Below are positions 8,158 to 16,738 of a stretch of 64,000 nucleotides of DNA, in pieces (positions within the stretch are counted from its first letter, which is position 1; each line of letters begins with the position of its first letter). A program made the translations under genes and the position numbers. The notes beneath the pieces are model-generated. The model had not been told where the DNA came from and searched no databases. It saw nothing but the letters and a program-made list of their open reading frames with translations. Source of the DNA: Salinicola endophyticus (GTDB lineage: Bacteria; Pseudomonadota; Gammaproteobacteria; Pseudomonadales; Halomonadaceae); NCBI RefSeq assembly GCF_003206575.1, contig NZ_PZJO01000003.1, forward strand, positions 582,396 through 646,395, written 5' to 3'.

Positions 8158-11046
8158 TCACTTGAGCGCGGCCGGGGCGTCGTCGGCGGCGGCCAGATAG
8201 TGCTGCTGGCGCGCGTCGAAGTGCTGGAAGTGCTGCTGCCACGACGAGGGCTGCGACACCTTCTCCACCTGCACCGCCGTCACCTTGTACTCGGGGCAGT
8301 TGGTGGCCCAGTCTGAGTTGTCGGTGGTGATTACGTTGGCCCCGCTGCCAGGGTGGTGGAAGGTGGTGTAGACCACCCCCGGTGCCATGCGCTCGCTGAT
8401 GCGGCAGCGCAGCACGGTCTGGCCCACGCGGCTGCTGATGCCCAGCCAGTCGCCATCCGCGATACCGCGCAGCTCGGCGTCGCTGGGGTGGATCTCGAGC
8501 ACGTCCTCGGCATGCCAGGCACTGTTGGCGGTGCGCCGCGTCTGGGCACCGACGTTGTACTGGCTGAGAATGCGCCCGGTGGTCAGCAGCAGCGGGTAGC
8601 GCCGGCTGGTGCGCTCCTCGGTGGCGACGTACTCGGTGATCGCGAAGTGCCCCTTGCCGATGGGGAAGTCCAGCGCGTGCATAGTCGGCGTGCCGTCGGG
8701 GAAGGCGTCGTTGCAGGGCCACTGGATACTGCCCTGTTTTTCCAGCTTGGCGTAGCTGACGCCGGTGAAGGTCGGCGTGAGGCTGGCGATCTCGTCCATG
8801 ATCTCGGACGGATGGGTGTAGTGCATGGGGTAACCCAGGGCGTTGGCCAGGTCCTGGGTGACCTCCCAATCCTCCTTGCCGGCCACCGGCGGCATCACCC
8901 GGCGCACCCGGTTGATGCGGCGCTCGGCGTTGGTGAAGGTGCCGTTCTTCTCGAGGAAAGTGGCGCCCGGCAACAGCACGTGGGCGTACTTGGCGGTCTC
9001 GTTGAGGAAGATGTCCTGCACGATCAGGCAGTCCAGCGCACGCAGGGCCGACTCCACATGCTGGGTGTTGGGGTCCGACTGGGCGATATCCTCGCCCTGG
9101 ACGTAGAGCGCCTTGAAGGTGCCGGCGATCGCGGCGTCGAACATGTTGGGGATGCGCAACCCCGGCTCGTCGTCCAGCGGGGTGTGCCAGACCGCCTCGA
9201 ACTTCTCGCGCACCGCCGGATCGGCGACGTGCTGGTAGCCGGGCAGCTCATGCGGGAAGGAGCCCATGTCGCAGGAGCCCTGGACGTTGTTCTGGCCGCG
9301 CAGCGGATTGACGCCGACCCCTTCGCGGCCGATGTTGCCGGTGGCCATGGCGAGGTTGGCGATCCCCATCACCATGGTCGAGCCCTGGCTGTGCTCGGTC
9401 ACGCCGAGGCCGTAATAGATCGCCCCGTTGCCGGCATTGGCGTAGGCGCGGGCGGCTTCTCGAACCCTGGCTGCCGGCACGCCGGTTTCGGCTTCCAGCG
9501 CCTCGGGGGCGTTGCGCGGCTCGCTGATGAAGGCGCGCCACTGCTGGTAGGCGTCACCCTCGCAACGACGGGCGATGAAGTCATGATCCTCCAGCCCCTC
9601 GGTGACCACCACGTGGGCCAGGGCATTGACCAGTGCCACGTTGGTGCCGGGCTTGAGCGGCAGGTGCAGGCTGGTACCGCCGTGGGGCGTCTTGAGCAGA
9701 TCGATACGCCGCGGGTCGGCGACGATCAGCGTCGCGCCCTGGCGCAGGCGACGGCGCATCTGCGAGGCGAACACCGGGTGGGCATCGGTGGGGTTGGCCC
9801 CGATCACCAGGATGGTGTCGGCTTGCATCACCGAGTCGAAGGTCTGGGTGCCGGCGGATTCTCCCAGGGTGGTCTTCAGCCCGTAGCCGGTGGGCGAGTG
9901 GCAGACCCGCGCACAGGTATCGGTGTTGTTGTTGCCGAAGGCGGCGCGGATCAGCTTCTGCACCAGATAGGTCTCCTCGTTGGTGCAGCGCGAGGAGGTG
10001 ATGCCGCCGACGCTTTCGCGCCCGTACTGGGTCTGGATCTCGCGCAGACGCCGGGCGGCGAAGCCGATCGCCTCTTCCCAGGAGACGGCGCGCCACGGCT
10101 GATCGATCGCGTCGCGGATCATCGGCTCCTTGATGCGATCCTTGTGGGTGGCGTAGCCGAAGGCGAAGCGCCCCTTGACGCAGGAGTGGCCGTGATTCGC
10201 GTCGCCGCCCTTGTAGGGCACCATGCGCACCAGCTTATCGCCCTTCATCTGCGCCTCGAACGAGCAGCCCACGCCGCAGTAGGCGCAGGTGGTGACCACG
10301 CTGTGCTCGGGCACGCCCTGCTCGATCACGCTCTTCTCCATCAGCGTCGAGGTCGGGCAGGCCTGCACGCAGGCGCCACAGGAGACGCACTCGGAGTCCA
10401 TGAACGGCTCGTTCTGGCCGGCGGCGACCTTGGAGTCGAAGCCGCGCCCCTCGATGGTCAGGGCGAAGGTGCCCTGGACCTCGTTGCAGGCGCGCACGCA
10501 GCGCGAGCAGACGATGCACTTGCTCGGGTCGAAGCTGAAGTAGGGGTTGGAGTCGTCGGTTTCGGCGTCGAGATGATTGTCACCCTCGAAGCCGTAGCGC
10601 ACCTCGCGCAGGCCCACCGCACCGGCCATGTCCTGCAGCTCGCAGTCGCCGTTGGCGGGGCAGGTGAGGCAGTCCAGCGGGTGATCGGAGATGTAGAGCT
10701 CCATCACGTTGCGGCGCAGCTTGGCCAGTCGGGCGTTCTGGGTAGTGACCGCCATGCCCTCGGCGACCGGCGTGGTGCAGGAGGCCGGCAGGCCGCGTCG
10801 GCCTTCGATCTCCACCGCGCACAGGCGGCACGAGCCGAACGCTTCCAGGTTGTCGGAGGCGCACAGCTTGGGAATGGTGATGCCGGCCAGCGCCGCGGCG
10901 CGCAGCACCGAGGTGCCCTCCGGCACGCTGATGCTGTGGCCGTCGATGCTCAGCTCGACCTGGGTCTCGGACAGCCGCGGCGGGGTGCCCAGATCACGGG
11001 CGAACTGCGCGGCATGGGTCGCATCGGGTTCGAAATATTGCAACAT
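8158..11046 (-). CDS. fdsA: NAD-dependent formate dehydrogenase, molybdenum alpha subunit FdsA
   Basis: Catalytic subunit (962 residues) oxidising formate to CO2 at a bis-MGD molybdenum centre. Domains in order: an N-terminal 2Fe-2S ferredoxin fold (CRLCAVEIEGRRGLPASC), a NuoG-type HPLDCLTCPANGDCELQ cluster, two 4Fe-4S motifs (CIVCSRCVRAC and CVSCGACVQAC), a proximal CAYCGVGCSFEA cluster, then the molybdopterin oxidoreductase and dinucleotide-binding domains. The molybdenum ligand region reads RVCHSPTGYG; the ligand codon is TGC, so it is the cysteine type, not selenocysteine. A GGAGGTAAGC ribosome site precedes the ATG and overlaps the fdsB stop. Confidence 0.95.
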   Translation of the reverse strand: MLQYFEPDATHAAQFARDLGTPPRLSETQVELSIDGHSISVPEGTSVLRAAALAGITIPKLCASDNLEAFGSCRLCAVEIEGRRGLPASCTTPVAEGMAVTTQNARLAKLRRNVMELYISDHPLDCLTCPANGDCELQDMAGAVGLREVRYGFEGDNHLDAETDDSNPYFSFDPSKCIVCSRCVRACNEVQGTFALTIEGRGFDSKVAAGQNEPFMDSECVSCGACVQACPTSTLMEKSVIEQGVPEHSVVTTCAYCGVGCSFEAQMKGDKLVRMVPYKGGDANHGHSCVKGRFAFGYATHKDRIKEPMIRDAIDQPWRAVSWEEAIGFAARRLREIQTQYGRESVGGITSSRCTNEETYLVQKLIRAAFGNNNTDTCARVCHSPTGYGLKTTLGESAGTQTFDSVMQADTILVIGANPTDAHPVFASQMRRRLRQGATLIVADPRRIDLLKTPHGGTSLHLPLKPGTNVALVNALAHVVVTEGLEDHDFIARRCEGDAYQQWRAFISEPRNAPEALEAETGVPAARVREAARAYANAGNGAIYYGLGVTEHSQGSTMVMGIANLAMATGNIGREGVGVNPLRGQNNVQGSCDMGSFPHELPGYQHVADPAVREKFEAVWHTPLDDEPGLRIPNMFDAAIAGTFKALYVQGEDIAQSDPNTQHVESALRALDCLIVQDIFLNETAKYAHVLLPGATFLEKNGTFTNAERRINRVRRVMPPVAGKEDWEVTQDLANALGYPMHYTHPSEIMDEIASLTPTFTGVSYAKLEKQGSIQWPCNDAFPDGTPTMHALDFPIGKGHFAITEYVATEERTSRRYPLLLTTGRILSQYNVGAQTRRTANSAWHAEDVLEIHPSDAELRGIADGDWLGISSRVGQTVLRCRISERMAPGVVYTTFHHPGSGANVITTDNSDWATNCPEYKVTAVQVEKVSQPSSWQQHFQHFDARQQHYLAAADDAPAALK

Positions 11047-11048
11047 GC

Positions 11049-12605
11049 TTACCTCCCGCCTTCGGCCTGGGGCCGGGTCAGGTCATCGGGAAAGTGCTTC
11101 ATCACGCTCTGCACCGGGAAGGGGGTCATGCCCCCCATGGCGCACAGCGAACCATCCACCATGGTCTCGCACAGATCGGCGAGCAGCACCAGATTGTCGT
11201 CGGCCGCGTCGCCGGCGCGGATACGGTCGATCACCTCGACGCCGCGCACGGCGCCAATGCGGCACGGGGTGCACTTGCCGCAGGACTCCACCGCGCAGAA
11301 CTCCATGGCGAAGCGCGCCTGGGCGCCCATGTCGACGCTGTCGTCGAACATCACCACGCCGCCGTGGCCGACCACGCCACCGAAGGCGGCGAAGGCTTCA
11401 TAGTCGAGCGGGGTGTCCCACTGGCTCTCCGGCAGATAGGCGCCCAGCGGCCCGCCCACCTGCACCGCCTTGAGCGGGCGGCCGCTACGCGTGCCGCCAC
11501 CGAAGCTCTCCATCAGCTCGCGCAGGGTGGTGCCGAAGGCCAGCTCGACCAGCCCGCCGCGGGCGACGTTGCCAGCCAGCTGCAGCGCCAGGGTGCCGCG
11601 GGACTTACCCATGCCGTAGTCGGCGTAGGCCTGGCCGCCCTGGTCGAGAATGAACGGTACGGCGGCCAGCGAGAGCACGTTGTTGACCACGGTGGGCTGG
11701 CCGAACAGGCCCTCGATCGCCGGTAGCGGCGGTTTGGCGCGCACCAGCCCGCGCTTGCCCTCCAGGCTCTCCAGCAGCGAGGTCTCCTCGCCGCAGATAT
11801 AGGCACCGGCGCCCAGGCGCACTTCGAGATGGAAGGCCTGGCCGCTGTCGAGGATGTCGTCGCCCAGATAGCCGGCCGCCTCGGCGCGAAGGATCGCCTC
11901 GTCGAGCATCGCCTGGGCCAGCGGATACTCCGAGCGCAGATAGATATAGCCCTGGGTGGCTCCCACGGCGAGCCCGGCGATGGTCATGCCCTCGATCAGC
12001 ATGAAGGGGTCGCACTCCATCACCAGACGGTCGGCGAAGGTGCCGGAGTCGCCTTCGTCGGCATTGCAGACGATGTACTTCTGCGCCGCCGGGGTGTCGT
12101 GCACCGTTTGCCACTTGATGCCGGTGGGGAAGGCCGCACCGCCACGCCCGCGCAGCCCCGAGGCCTTGACCTCGTCGACGATACCCTGGGGCGCCAGCGT
12201 CAGCGCCTGCTTCAGGCCGGCGAAGCCTTGCCGTGCGGTGTAATCCTCGAGCGACAGCGGGTCGGTCAGACCGATACGCGAGAAGGTCAGGCGCTGCTGG
12301 CGTGCCAGATAGGGGTGCACCTCGATGTCGCCGAGGGCCAGGTCGTGCTCCTGCCGGCCTTCGAACAGGCCGGCGTCGACCAGAGCGTCGACGTCGGTGG
12401 GCGCCACCGGACCATAGGCCACCCGGCCCGCCGCGGTCTCGACCTCCACCAGCGGCTCCAGCCAGAAGAGCCCGCGGGAGCCGTTGCGCTTGAGCTGGAT
12501 CGCCACGCCCAGACGCTCGGCGGCCCGCGTCAGGCGTGCCGCCACGGCGTCGGCGCCGAGGGAGCGGGCGGTGGTGTCGCAGGGCACATAGATCGTGGTC
12601 GTCAT
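11049..12605 (-). CDS. fdsB: NAD-dependent formate dehydrogenase, NADH-binding beta subunit FdsB
   Basis: NuoF-like subunit (about 518 residues) carrying FMN and a 4Fe-4S cluster; it passes electrons from FdsA to NAD. A short thioredoxin-like N-terminal region precedes the NuoF core: GLRGRGGAAFPTGIKW (NADH site), CNADEGDSGTFADR, GAGAYICGEETSLLESLEGK (FMN site) and ESCGKCTPCRIG (4Fe-4S). The ATG at 12605 overlaps the fdsG stop as TGATG; a GTG one codon upstream is an alternative start. The tight overlap implies translational coupling. Confidence 0.94.
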   Translation of the reverse strand: MTTTIYVPCDTTARSLGADAVAARLTRAAERLGVAIQLKRNGSRGLFWLEPLVEVETAAGRVAYGPVAPTDVDALVDAGLFEGRQEHDLALGDIEVHPYLARQQRLTFSRIGLTDPLSLEDYTARQGFAGLKQALTLAPQGIVDEVKASGLRGRGGAAFPTGIKWQTVHDTPAAQKYIVCNADEGDSGTFADRLVMECDPFMLIEGMTIAGLAVGATQGYIYLRSEYPLAQAMLDEAILRAEAAGYLGDDILDSGQAFHLEVRLGAGAYICGEETSLLESLEGKRGLVRAKPPLPAIEGLFGQPTVVNNVLSLAAVPFILDQGGQAYADYGMGKSRGTLALQLAGNVARGGLVELAFGTTLRELMESFGGGTRSGRPLKAVQVGGPLGAYLPESQWDTPLDYEAFAAFGGVVGHGGVVMFDDSVDMGAQARFAMEFCAVESCGKCTPCRIGAVRGVEVIDRIRAGDAADDNLVLLADLCETMVDGSLCAMGGMTPFPVQSVMKHFPDDLTRPQAEGGR

Positions 12606-13111
12606 CACTTCACCTCCACCACGGTGGCGCTGAGCTGGGCCGTCAGGCGGTCGAAGCCGGCGGCGTCCATGCGCCCGTGGATCTCGTCGTCGACCCGCAG
12701 CGACGGCCCGCAGGCACAGTTGCCGAGGCAGTAGACCGGCTCCAGGGTGAATTCGCGATCCGCCGTAGTCTCATGATAGTCGACCCCCAGCGCGGACTTG
12801 ACGTGGCCTTCCAGCGCCCGCGCGCCCACCGCCTGGCAGGCCTCGGCGCGGCACACCTGGATCACGTGGCGCCCCGGTGGATGCGTGCGGAAATGGTGAT
12901 AGAAGCTGATGATGCCGTGCACTTCGGCGCGGGTATGGCGCAGTGCCTCGGCGATCATGGGTACGGCGGCGTCGGGGATATAGCCGTGCTGCGCCTGGAT
13001 GGCGTGCAACAATGGCAGCATGGCCCCGGGGCGCGCGGCGTGCTGGTCGATCACGGCCTGGAGCTGCGCCGCCAGCGCCGTATCGGCGGGCTGCGGAGTG
13101 GGATGTGACAT
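12605..13111 (-). CDS. fdsG: NAD-dependent formate dehydrogenase, gamma subunit FdsG
   Basis: NuoE-like thioredoxin-fold subunit of 168 residues with one 2Fe-2S cluster. The four ligands sit in CRAEACQAVGA and CLGNCACGP. The N-terminal GAMLPLLHAIQAQHGYIPD helix is typical of NuoE/HoxE proteins. The start MSHPTPQPAD is preferred to an in-frame ATG 13 codons upstream, since the core alignment begins near residue 10. First gene of the operon fdsG-B-A-D, which is divergent from the ModE-like regulator. Confidence 0.92.
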   Translation of the reverse strand: MSHPTPQPADTALAAQLQAVIDQHAARPGAMLPLLHAIQAQHGYIPDAAVPMIAEALRHTRAEVHGIISFYHHFRTHPPGRHVIQVCRAEACQAVGARALEGHVKSALGVDYHETTADREFTLEPVYCLGNCACGPSLRVDDEIHGRMDAAGFDRLTAQLSATVVEVK

Positions 13112-13451
13112 GGCCTGTTTCTCATCGAGTCGGTGGCTGGTCGGGTGCATGGCCTGCCGCGATCGGTGCTTGTCAGGAGCCCGCGTCAGTCCATCGTCTT
13201 GGAAATCACTGCCTCAATGCCTGCACCCGCGAAGGGCTGCGTTGCGCGGTACTGGTGCGCCAGCCCGGTCGAGAACTCGCCTAACAACCTGTTATGTCTC
13301 GTTCTCTGCGTGCCGTGCGCCTTGCCTTTCATCGCGTTCGGCGACTGATGCAGCGCTTCCCTTATATGAAATATTGTTCTTAACTGATTTAAGTGGATGC
13401 CGCTGAAGCCCAAACTAGCACTCCCATCGAGCGCGCAAAATATGAACGAAA
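13112..13451. promoter_or_regulatory. Divergent control region between fds operon and ModE-like regulator
   Basis: 340 bp without a gene. It contains two small inverted repeats: TAACA-acc-TGTTA at 13282-13294 and CTTAA-ctgat-TTAAG at 13379-13393. The AT-rich block 13361-13393 is the most promoter-like part. These are candidate operators for the adjacent regulator. No consensus sigma-70 or sigma-54 pair could be assigned with confidence. Confidence 0.45.
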
Positions 13452-14540
13452 ATGCTTAGAAAAAAGTTGAATATCACCCCCGCATGGCTGTTTCGCAGCG
13501 ACGAGGGCGAGCTGCTCGACCCGGTGCTGTTCGCACTGCTGGCGGATCTGCGCGAGAGCGGCAAGCTCACCCATGCGGCGCAGGCCGCAGGGATCTCCTA
13601 TCGCCACGCCTGGAATCTGCTCAATCGCGCCGAAAACTTTTTCGGCATGGCGCTGGTGGACATGCGCAAGGGGCACGGCACCGGGCTGTCGCCGCTGGGT
13701 GAGACGCTGCTGTGGTCCGAGCAGCGGGTCAAGGCGCGCCTGGGGCCCCAGATCGACAGCATGGCCTCGGAGCTCAATCATCAGCTGCAGCAGCTGGTCG
13801 CGGGCGCCCACCCGGTACTGCGCCTGCACGCCACCCACGGCTACGCCGTGGCGCTGCTGCCGGGCTTCGCCGGTGAACTCGACCTGCGCTACTGCCAGCC
13901 GGAAGAGGCGCTGAGTGCACTGGAGCGTGGCGACTGCGACCTGGCCAGCTTTCACCTGCCCACCTCGCCGCGCCTGGCGGCACAGGTGATGGAGGCCTAT
14001 CGCCCGGCGCTGGCGCGGCAGCGGTTGCGGGTGATCCGTTTCGTCACCCGGCGCCAGGGGCTGATCCTGCGTCGCGGCGAGCGCGAGCGGATCACCGGGC
14101 TGACCGACCTGACCCGCCCCGGCGAGCGCTTCATCAATCGCGACGTCCACTCGGGCACGCGGCTGCTGTTCAGGCTGCTGCTGGCCGAGGCGGGGATTGC
14201 CGAAGCGCAGATCCAGGGGGCCGAGCAGGAGGAGTTCACCCACACCGCGGTGGCGGCCTACGTCGCCTCCGGCATGGCCGATGTCGGTTTCGGCCTCGAG
14301 GCTGCGGCGGCGCAGTTCGGGCTCGATTTCCTGGGGCTGGCCAGCGAGCACTATCTGCTGGTGTGTCCCGAGGAGCGTCTGCGACGTCACAACATCCAGG
14401 AGCTGCTGGCGTTCATGAGTTCGGCGCCGTTTCGCACCCGGCTGGAGGCGCTCACCGGCTATGCACCGGATCGCTGCGGTGAGGTGCAGACCTTCGAGGC
14501 GCTGCTGGCGGAGGATGGGGCGGACGAGGGCGACGCCTGA
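13452..14540 (+). CDS. ModE-like HTH regulator with periplasmic-binding-like sensor domain
   Basis: Predicted transcription factor of 362 residues. The N-terminus (about 15-95) is a ModE/LysR-type winged helix: LRESGKLTHAAQAAGISYRH then AWNLLNRAENFFG. The remainder resembles the PBP-like domain of molybdate-type regulators, with GTRLLFRLLLAEAGI and TAVAAYVASGMADVGFGLEA. It has no TOBE (Mop) domain, so the ligand may be formate, another small anion or a molybdopterin signal rather than molybdate itself. Divergent placement from the Mo-dependent fds operon suggests it controls that operon. A strong hairpin terminator follows. Confidence 0.82.
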   Translation: MLRKKLNITPAWLFRSDEGELLDPVLFALLADLRESGKLTHAAQAAGISYRHAWNLLNRAENFFGMALVDMRKGHGTGLSPLGETLLWSEQRVKARLGPQIDSMASELNHQLQQLVAGAHPVLRLHATHGYAVALLPGFAGELDLRYCQPEEALSALERGDCDLASFHLPTSPRLAAQVMEAYRPALARQRLRVIRFVTRRQGLILRRGERERITGLTDLTRPGERFINRDVHSGTRLLFRLLLAEAGIAEAQIQGAEQEEFTHTAVAAYVASGMADVGFGLEAAAAQFGLDFLGLASEHYLLVCPEERLRRHNIQELLAFMSSAPFRTRLEALTGYAPDRCGEVQTFEALLAEDGADEGDA

Positions 14541-14555
14541 GCGCTACCTGAAACG

Positions 14556-14587
14556 CCAAAGGCGCCCGTGGAGGGCGCCTTTGGTTA
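14556..14587. terminator. Bidirectional intrinsic terminator
   Basis: CCAAAGGCGCCC pairs perfectly with GGGCGCCTTTGG around GTGGA, between the plus-strand regulator and the converging OFA transporter gene. Confidence 0.85.
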
Positions 14588-14648
14588 GGGCGGTACCCGC
14601 GCCGGCGCACGCCCTCGGTACGCCGGAACGGGTGGGTGAAGCGCTGCC

Positions 14649-16304
14649 TCAGAACAGTGCGGCGGCCTTGGCCAGGGCGATGTAGAGCCCGATCAGGAAC
14701 GGCACACCGACGCCCAGCCAGGCGAGCACGCCGCCGATGCCGAAGCTGCCACGAGCGGCGGTCTCGGCGTTGGCGGCGACGGTGTCTTCCTTCTGCAGCG
14801 CGCGCTCGCGGGCCAGCTCCTCGTCGCTCATCTGCTGCTCCGGCTTGACCGGCTTGACCAGGGCGTTGCAGATCAGGCCCAGGAACAGCAGGCCGGCCAT
14901 GATGTAGAGCGTGCGGTCGTAGACCAGGCTGGCCTCGACGCCGGCATCGAGCTGGGCCTGACGCAGCGCGGCGATGATCAGCGGGCCGACCAGGCCGGCA
15001 GCGGTCCAGGCGGTGAGCAGGCGGCCGTGAATGGCGCCGACCATCTGGGTGCCGAAGATATCGGCGAGATAGGCCGGCACCGTGGCGAAGCCGCCGCCGT
15101 ACATGCTCAGGATGACGCAGATCGAGATCACGAACAGCCCGGCCATGCCCAGGTGGCCCCACATCGGCAGCAGGCAGTACATCACGATGCCGATGATGAA
15201 GAAGCAGTAGTAGGTATTCTTGCGCCCGATCTTGTCCGACAGCGAGGCCCAGAACAGGCGTCCGACGCTGTTGAACAGGCTGATCAGACCCACCAGGCCG
15301 GCGGCGGCGGCCACCACGGCGGCTTTCTGTGCGGCGCTGAGCACCGCGTCGCGGTCATCCAGACCCACCAGGGCGCCGCCGAAGACATCCTGCAGCATGG
15401 GGCTGGCCATCGAGATCACCGCGATCCCGGCGGTCACGTTGAGGAACAGCACGCCCCAGATCAGCCAGAACTGCTTGGTCTTCCAGGCGGTGTTCAGGTG
15501 CACGTGGCCGTGGGCGATCATGGCGTTGGCATTCGATTTCTGCGGCGGCACCCAGCCGGCCGGCTTCCAGCCATTGGGCGGTACGCGGAAACCGATGGCG
15601 CCGCAGGCCATGACGATGGCGTAGATCACGCCCATGGTGATCAGGGTCATGGCCACACCGGTGCCGCCGTCGCCGGCGTAGTGCTTCATCAGCACCACTG
15701 CCAGCGGCGCGCCGACCATGGCGCCGCCGCCATAGCCCATGATGGCGAAGCCGGTGGCCATGCCGCGACGGTCCGGGAACCACTTGATCAGGGTCGAGAC
15801 CGGGGTGATATAGCCCAGCCCCTGGCCGATGCCGCCGAGCACGCCGCAGCCGAGATAGATCAGCCACAGCTGATGCTGCATGACCCCGATGCCGCCGACG
15901 ATCAGGCCGCCGCCCCAGCAAGCCGCGGCGATACAGCCGGCCTTGCGCGGGCCGGCATGCTCGAGCCAGGCGCCCCAGATCGCCGCGGAGACACCGAGCA
16001 TGGCAATGAAGATGCCGAAGACATAGGTGACCTGGGCCACGCTCCAGTTACAGCTGGTGGTGGTCAGTGCCTGCAACAGGCCGAGATTGCTGCAACTGGC
16101 CGGGGCGTCGGCGATCTGCTGGCTCATCGGCAGCCAGAACACCGAGAAGCCATAGGCCATGCCGATACACAGGTGAATGGCCAGTGCCGCGGTCGGCACC
16201 AGCCAGCGGTTGAAATTGGGGCCCGCGATGGTGCGTTCGCGGGAGAAGAACCCCGCACCGGCACTGCCGCTGGCGCCCTGGGCGGCTTGGTTGATCCCAC
16301 TCAT
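14649..16304 (-). CDS. OFA-family MFS transporter (oxalate/formate antiporter family) with fused C-terminal helix
   Basis: Integral membrane transporter of 551 residues with 12 MFS helices. The N-terminal part reads FNRWLVPTAALAIHLCIGMA, then a loop containing CSNLGLLQ and CNWSVAQVTYVFG. The cytosolic loop holds PPNGWKPAGW, a segment common in OFA proteins. After helix 12 and an acidic linker (EEQQMSDEELARERALQKE) an extra segment, VLAWLGVGVPFLIGLYIALA, forms a thirteenth helix. The ATG at 16304 follows AGAGGA. Location beside the formate dehydrogenase operon suggests formate uptake, but the substrate is unproven. Confidence 0.85.
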   Translation of the reverse strand: MSGINQAAQGASGSAGAGFFSRERTIAGPNFNRWLVPTAALAIHLCIGMAYGFSVFWLPMSQQIADAPASCSNLGLLQALTTTSCNWSVAQVTYVFGIFIAMLGVSAAIWGAWLEHAGPRKAGCIAAACWGGGLIVGGIGVMQHQLWLIYLGCGVLGGIGQGLGYITPVSTLIKWFPDRRGMATGFAIMGYGGGAMVGAPLAVVLMKHYAGDGGTGVAMTLITMGVIYAIVMACGAIGFRVPPNGWKPAGWVPPQKSNANAMIAHGHVHLNTAWKTKQFWLIWGVLFLNVTAGIAVISMASPMLQDVFGGALVGLDDRDAVLSAAQKAAVVAAAAGLVGLISLFNSVGRLFWASLSDKIGRKNTYYCFFIIGIVMYCLLPMWGHLGMAGLFVISICVILSMYGGGFATVPAYLADIFGTQMVGAIHGRLLTAWTAAGLVGPLIIAALRQAQLDAGVEASLVYDRTLYIMAGLLFLGLICNALVKPVKPEQQMSDEELARERALQKEDTVAANAETAARGSFGIGGVLAWLGVGVPFLIGLYIALAKAAALF

Positions 16305-16584
16305 GCTCGATCCTCTTTTCGTTTTTCGTATTGTCGGCGCTGACGCGGTGGCCGGATGGCATCCGCGTGCACTACATCGGCCGCGGGCGGGCCGTCTTGA
16401 GGAAGTCATTGCCTATGAAAAGCTGTGCCTATCAGGTCGCAGACAGTCATGGAAGACGTCGTGCGCAGGATCGAATCTAGTCGGGGTGGCTGGCAACTAG
16501 CGGAAATTATTATGCACGGGCATGCATAGGGGCAGGCGTGGGGTGGGCGTGCGTACAGGAACGGGGGAGAAGTGATGGGTAGAG
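16305..16584. other. Upstream region of the OFA transporter gene
   Basis: Non-coding. It includes an inverted repeat TATGCA-cgggca-TGCATA at 16511-16528, a possible operator for the transporter gene. No confident promoter elements were recognised. Confidence 0.35.
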
Positions 16585-16668
16585 GAGAGGCGTAGAAGAG
16601 AGGCGTAGAAGAGAGGCGTAGAAGAGAGGCGTAGAAGAGAGGCGTAGAAGAGAGGCGTAGAGAGAGGC
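16585..16668. repeat. 13-bp minisatellite, about six copies
   Basis: The unit GAGAGGCGTAGAA is repeated five times exactly (16585-16649), followed by a sixth partial copy (16650-16661) and a remnant. It lies between the phytase-like gene and the OFA transporter gene, both on the minus strand. A 69-residue minus-strand reading frame crosses it, but 13 is not a multiple of 3 and the peptide is simply repetitive, so coding is unlikely. Confidence 0.92.
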
Positions 16669-16738
16669 GCGCGTCCCGGCGGCTCGCCGCGTGCCGTTGC
16701 CACGCCTGGCAGCGGTGGGACAGCGCGCGGGGGCGCGC

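Noticed and set aside
9880..9930. Selenocysteine in formate dehydrogenase FdsA
   Set aside because: The ligand codon in RVCHSP is TGC, a normal cysteine codon; no in-frame TGA occurs.
8353..11403. 1016-codon open frame antisense to fdsA
   Set aside because: Shadow of a long GC-rich gene. The real FdsA frame shows all cluster motifs, while this one has no recognisable domain.
16497..16703. 69-codon minus-strand frame through the 13-bp repeats
   Set aside because: Its peptide is a by-product of the minisatellite (repeating SSTPLFYASLLRL), without a ribosome site or neighbours supporting expression.
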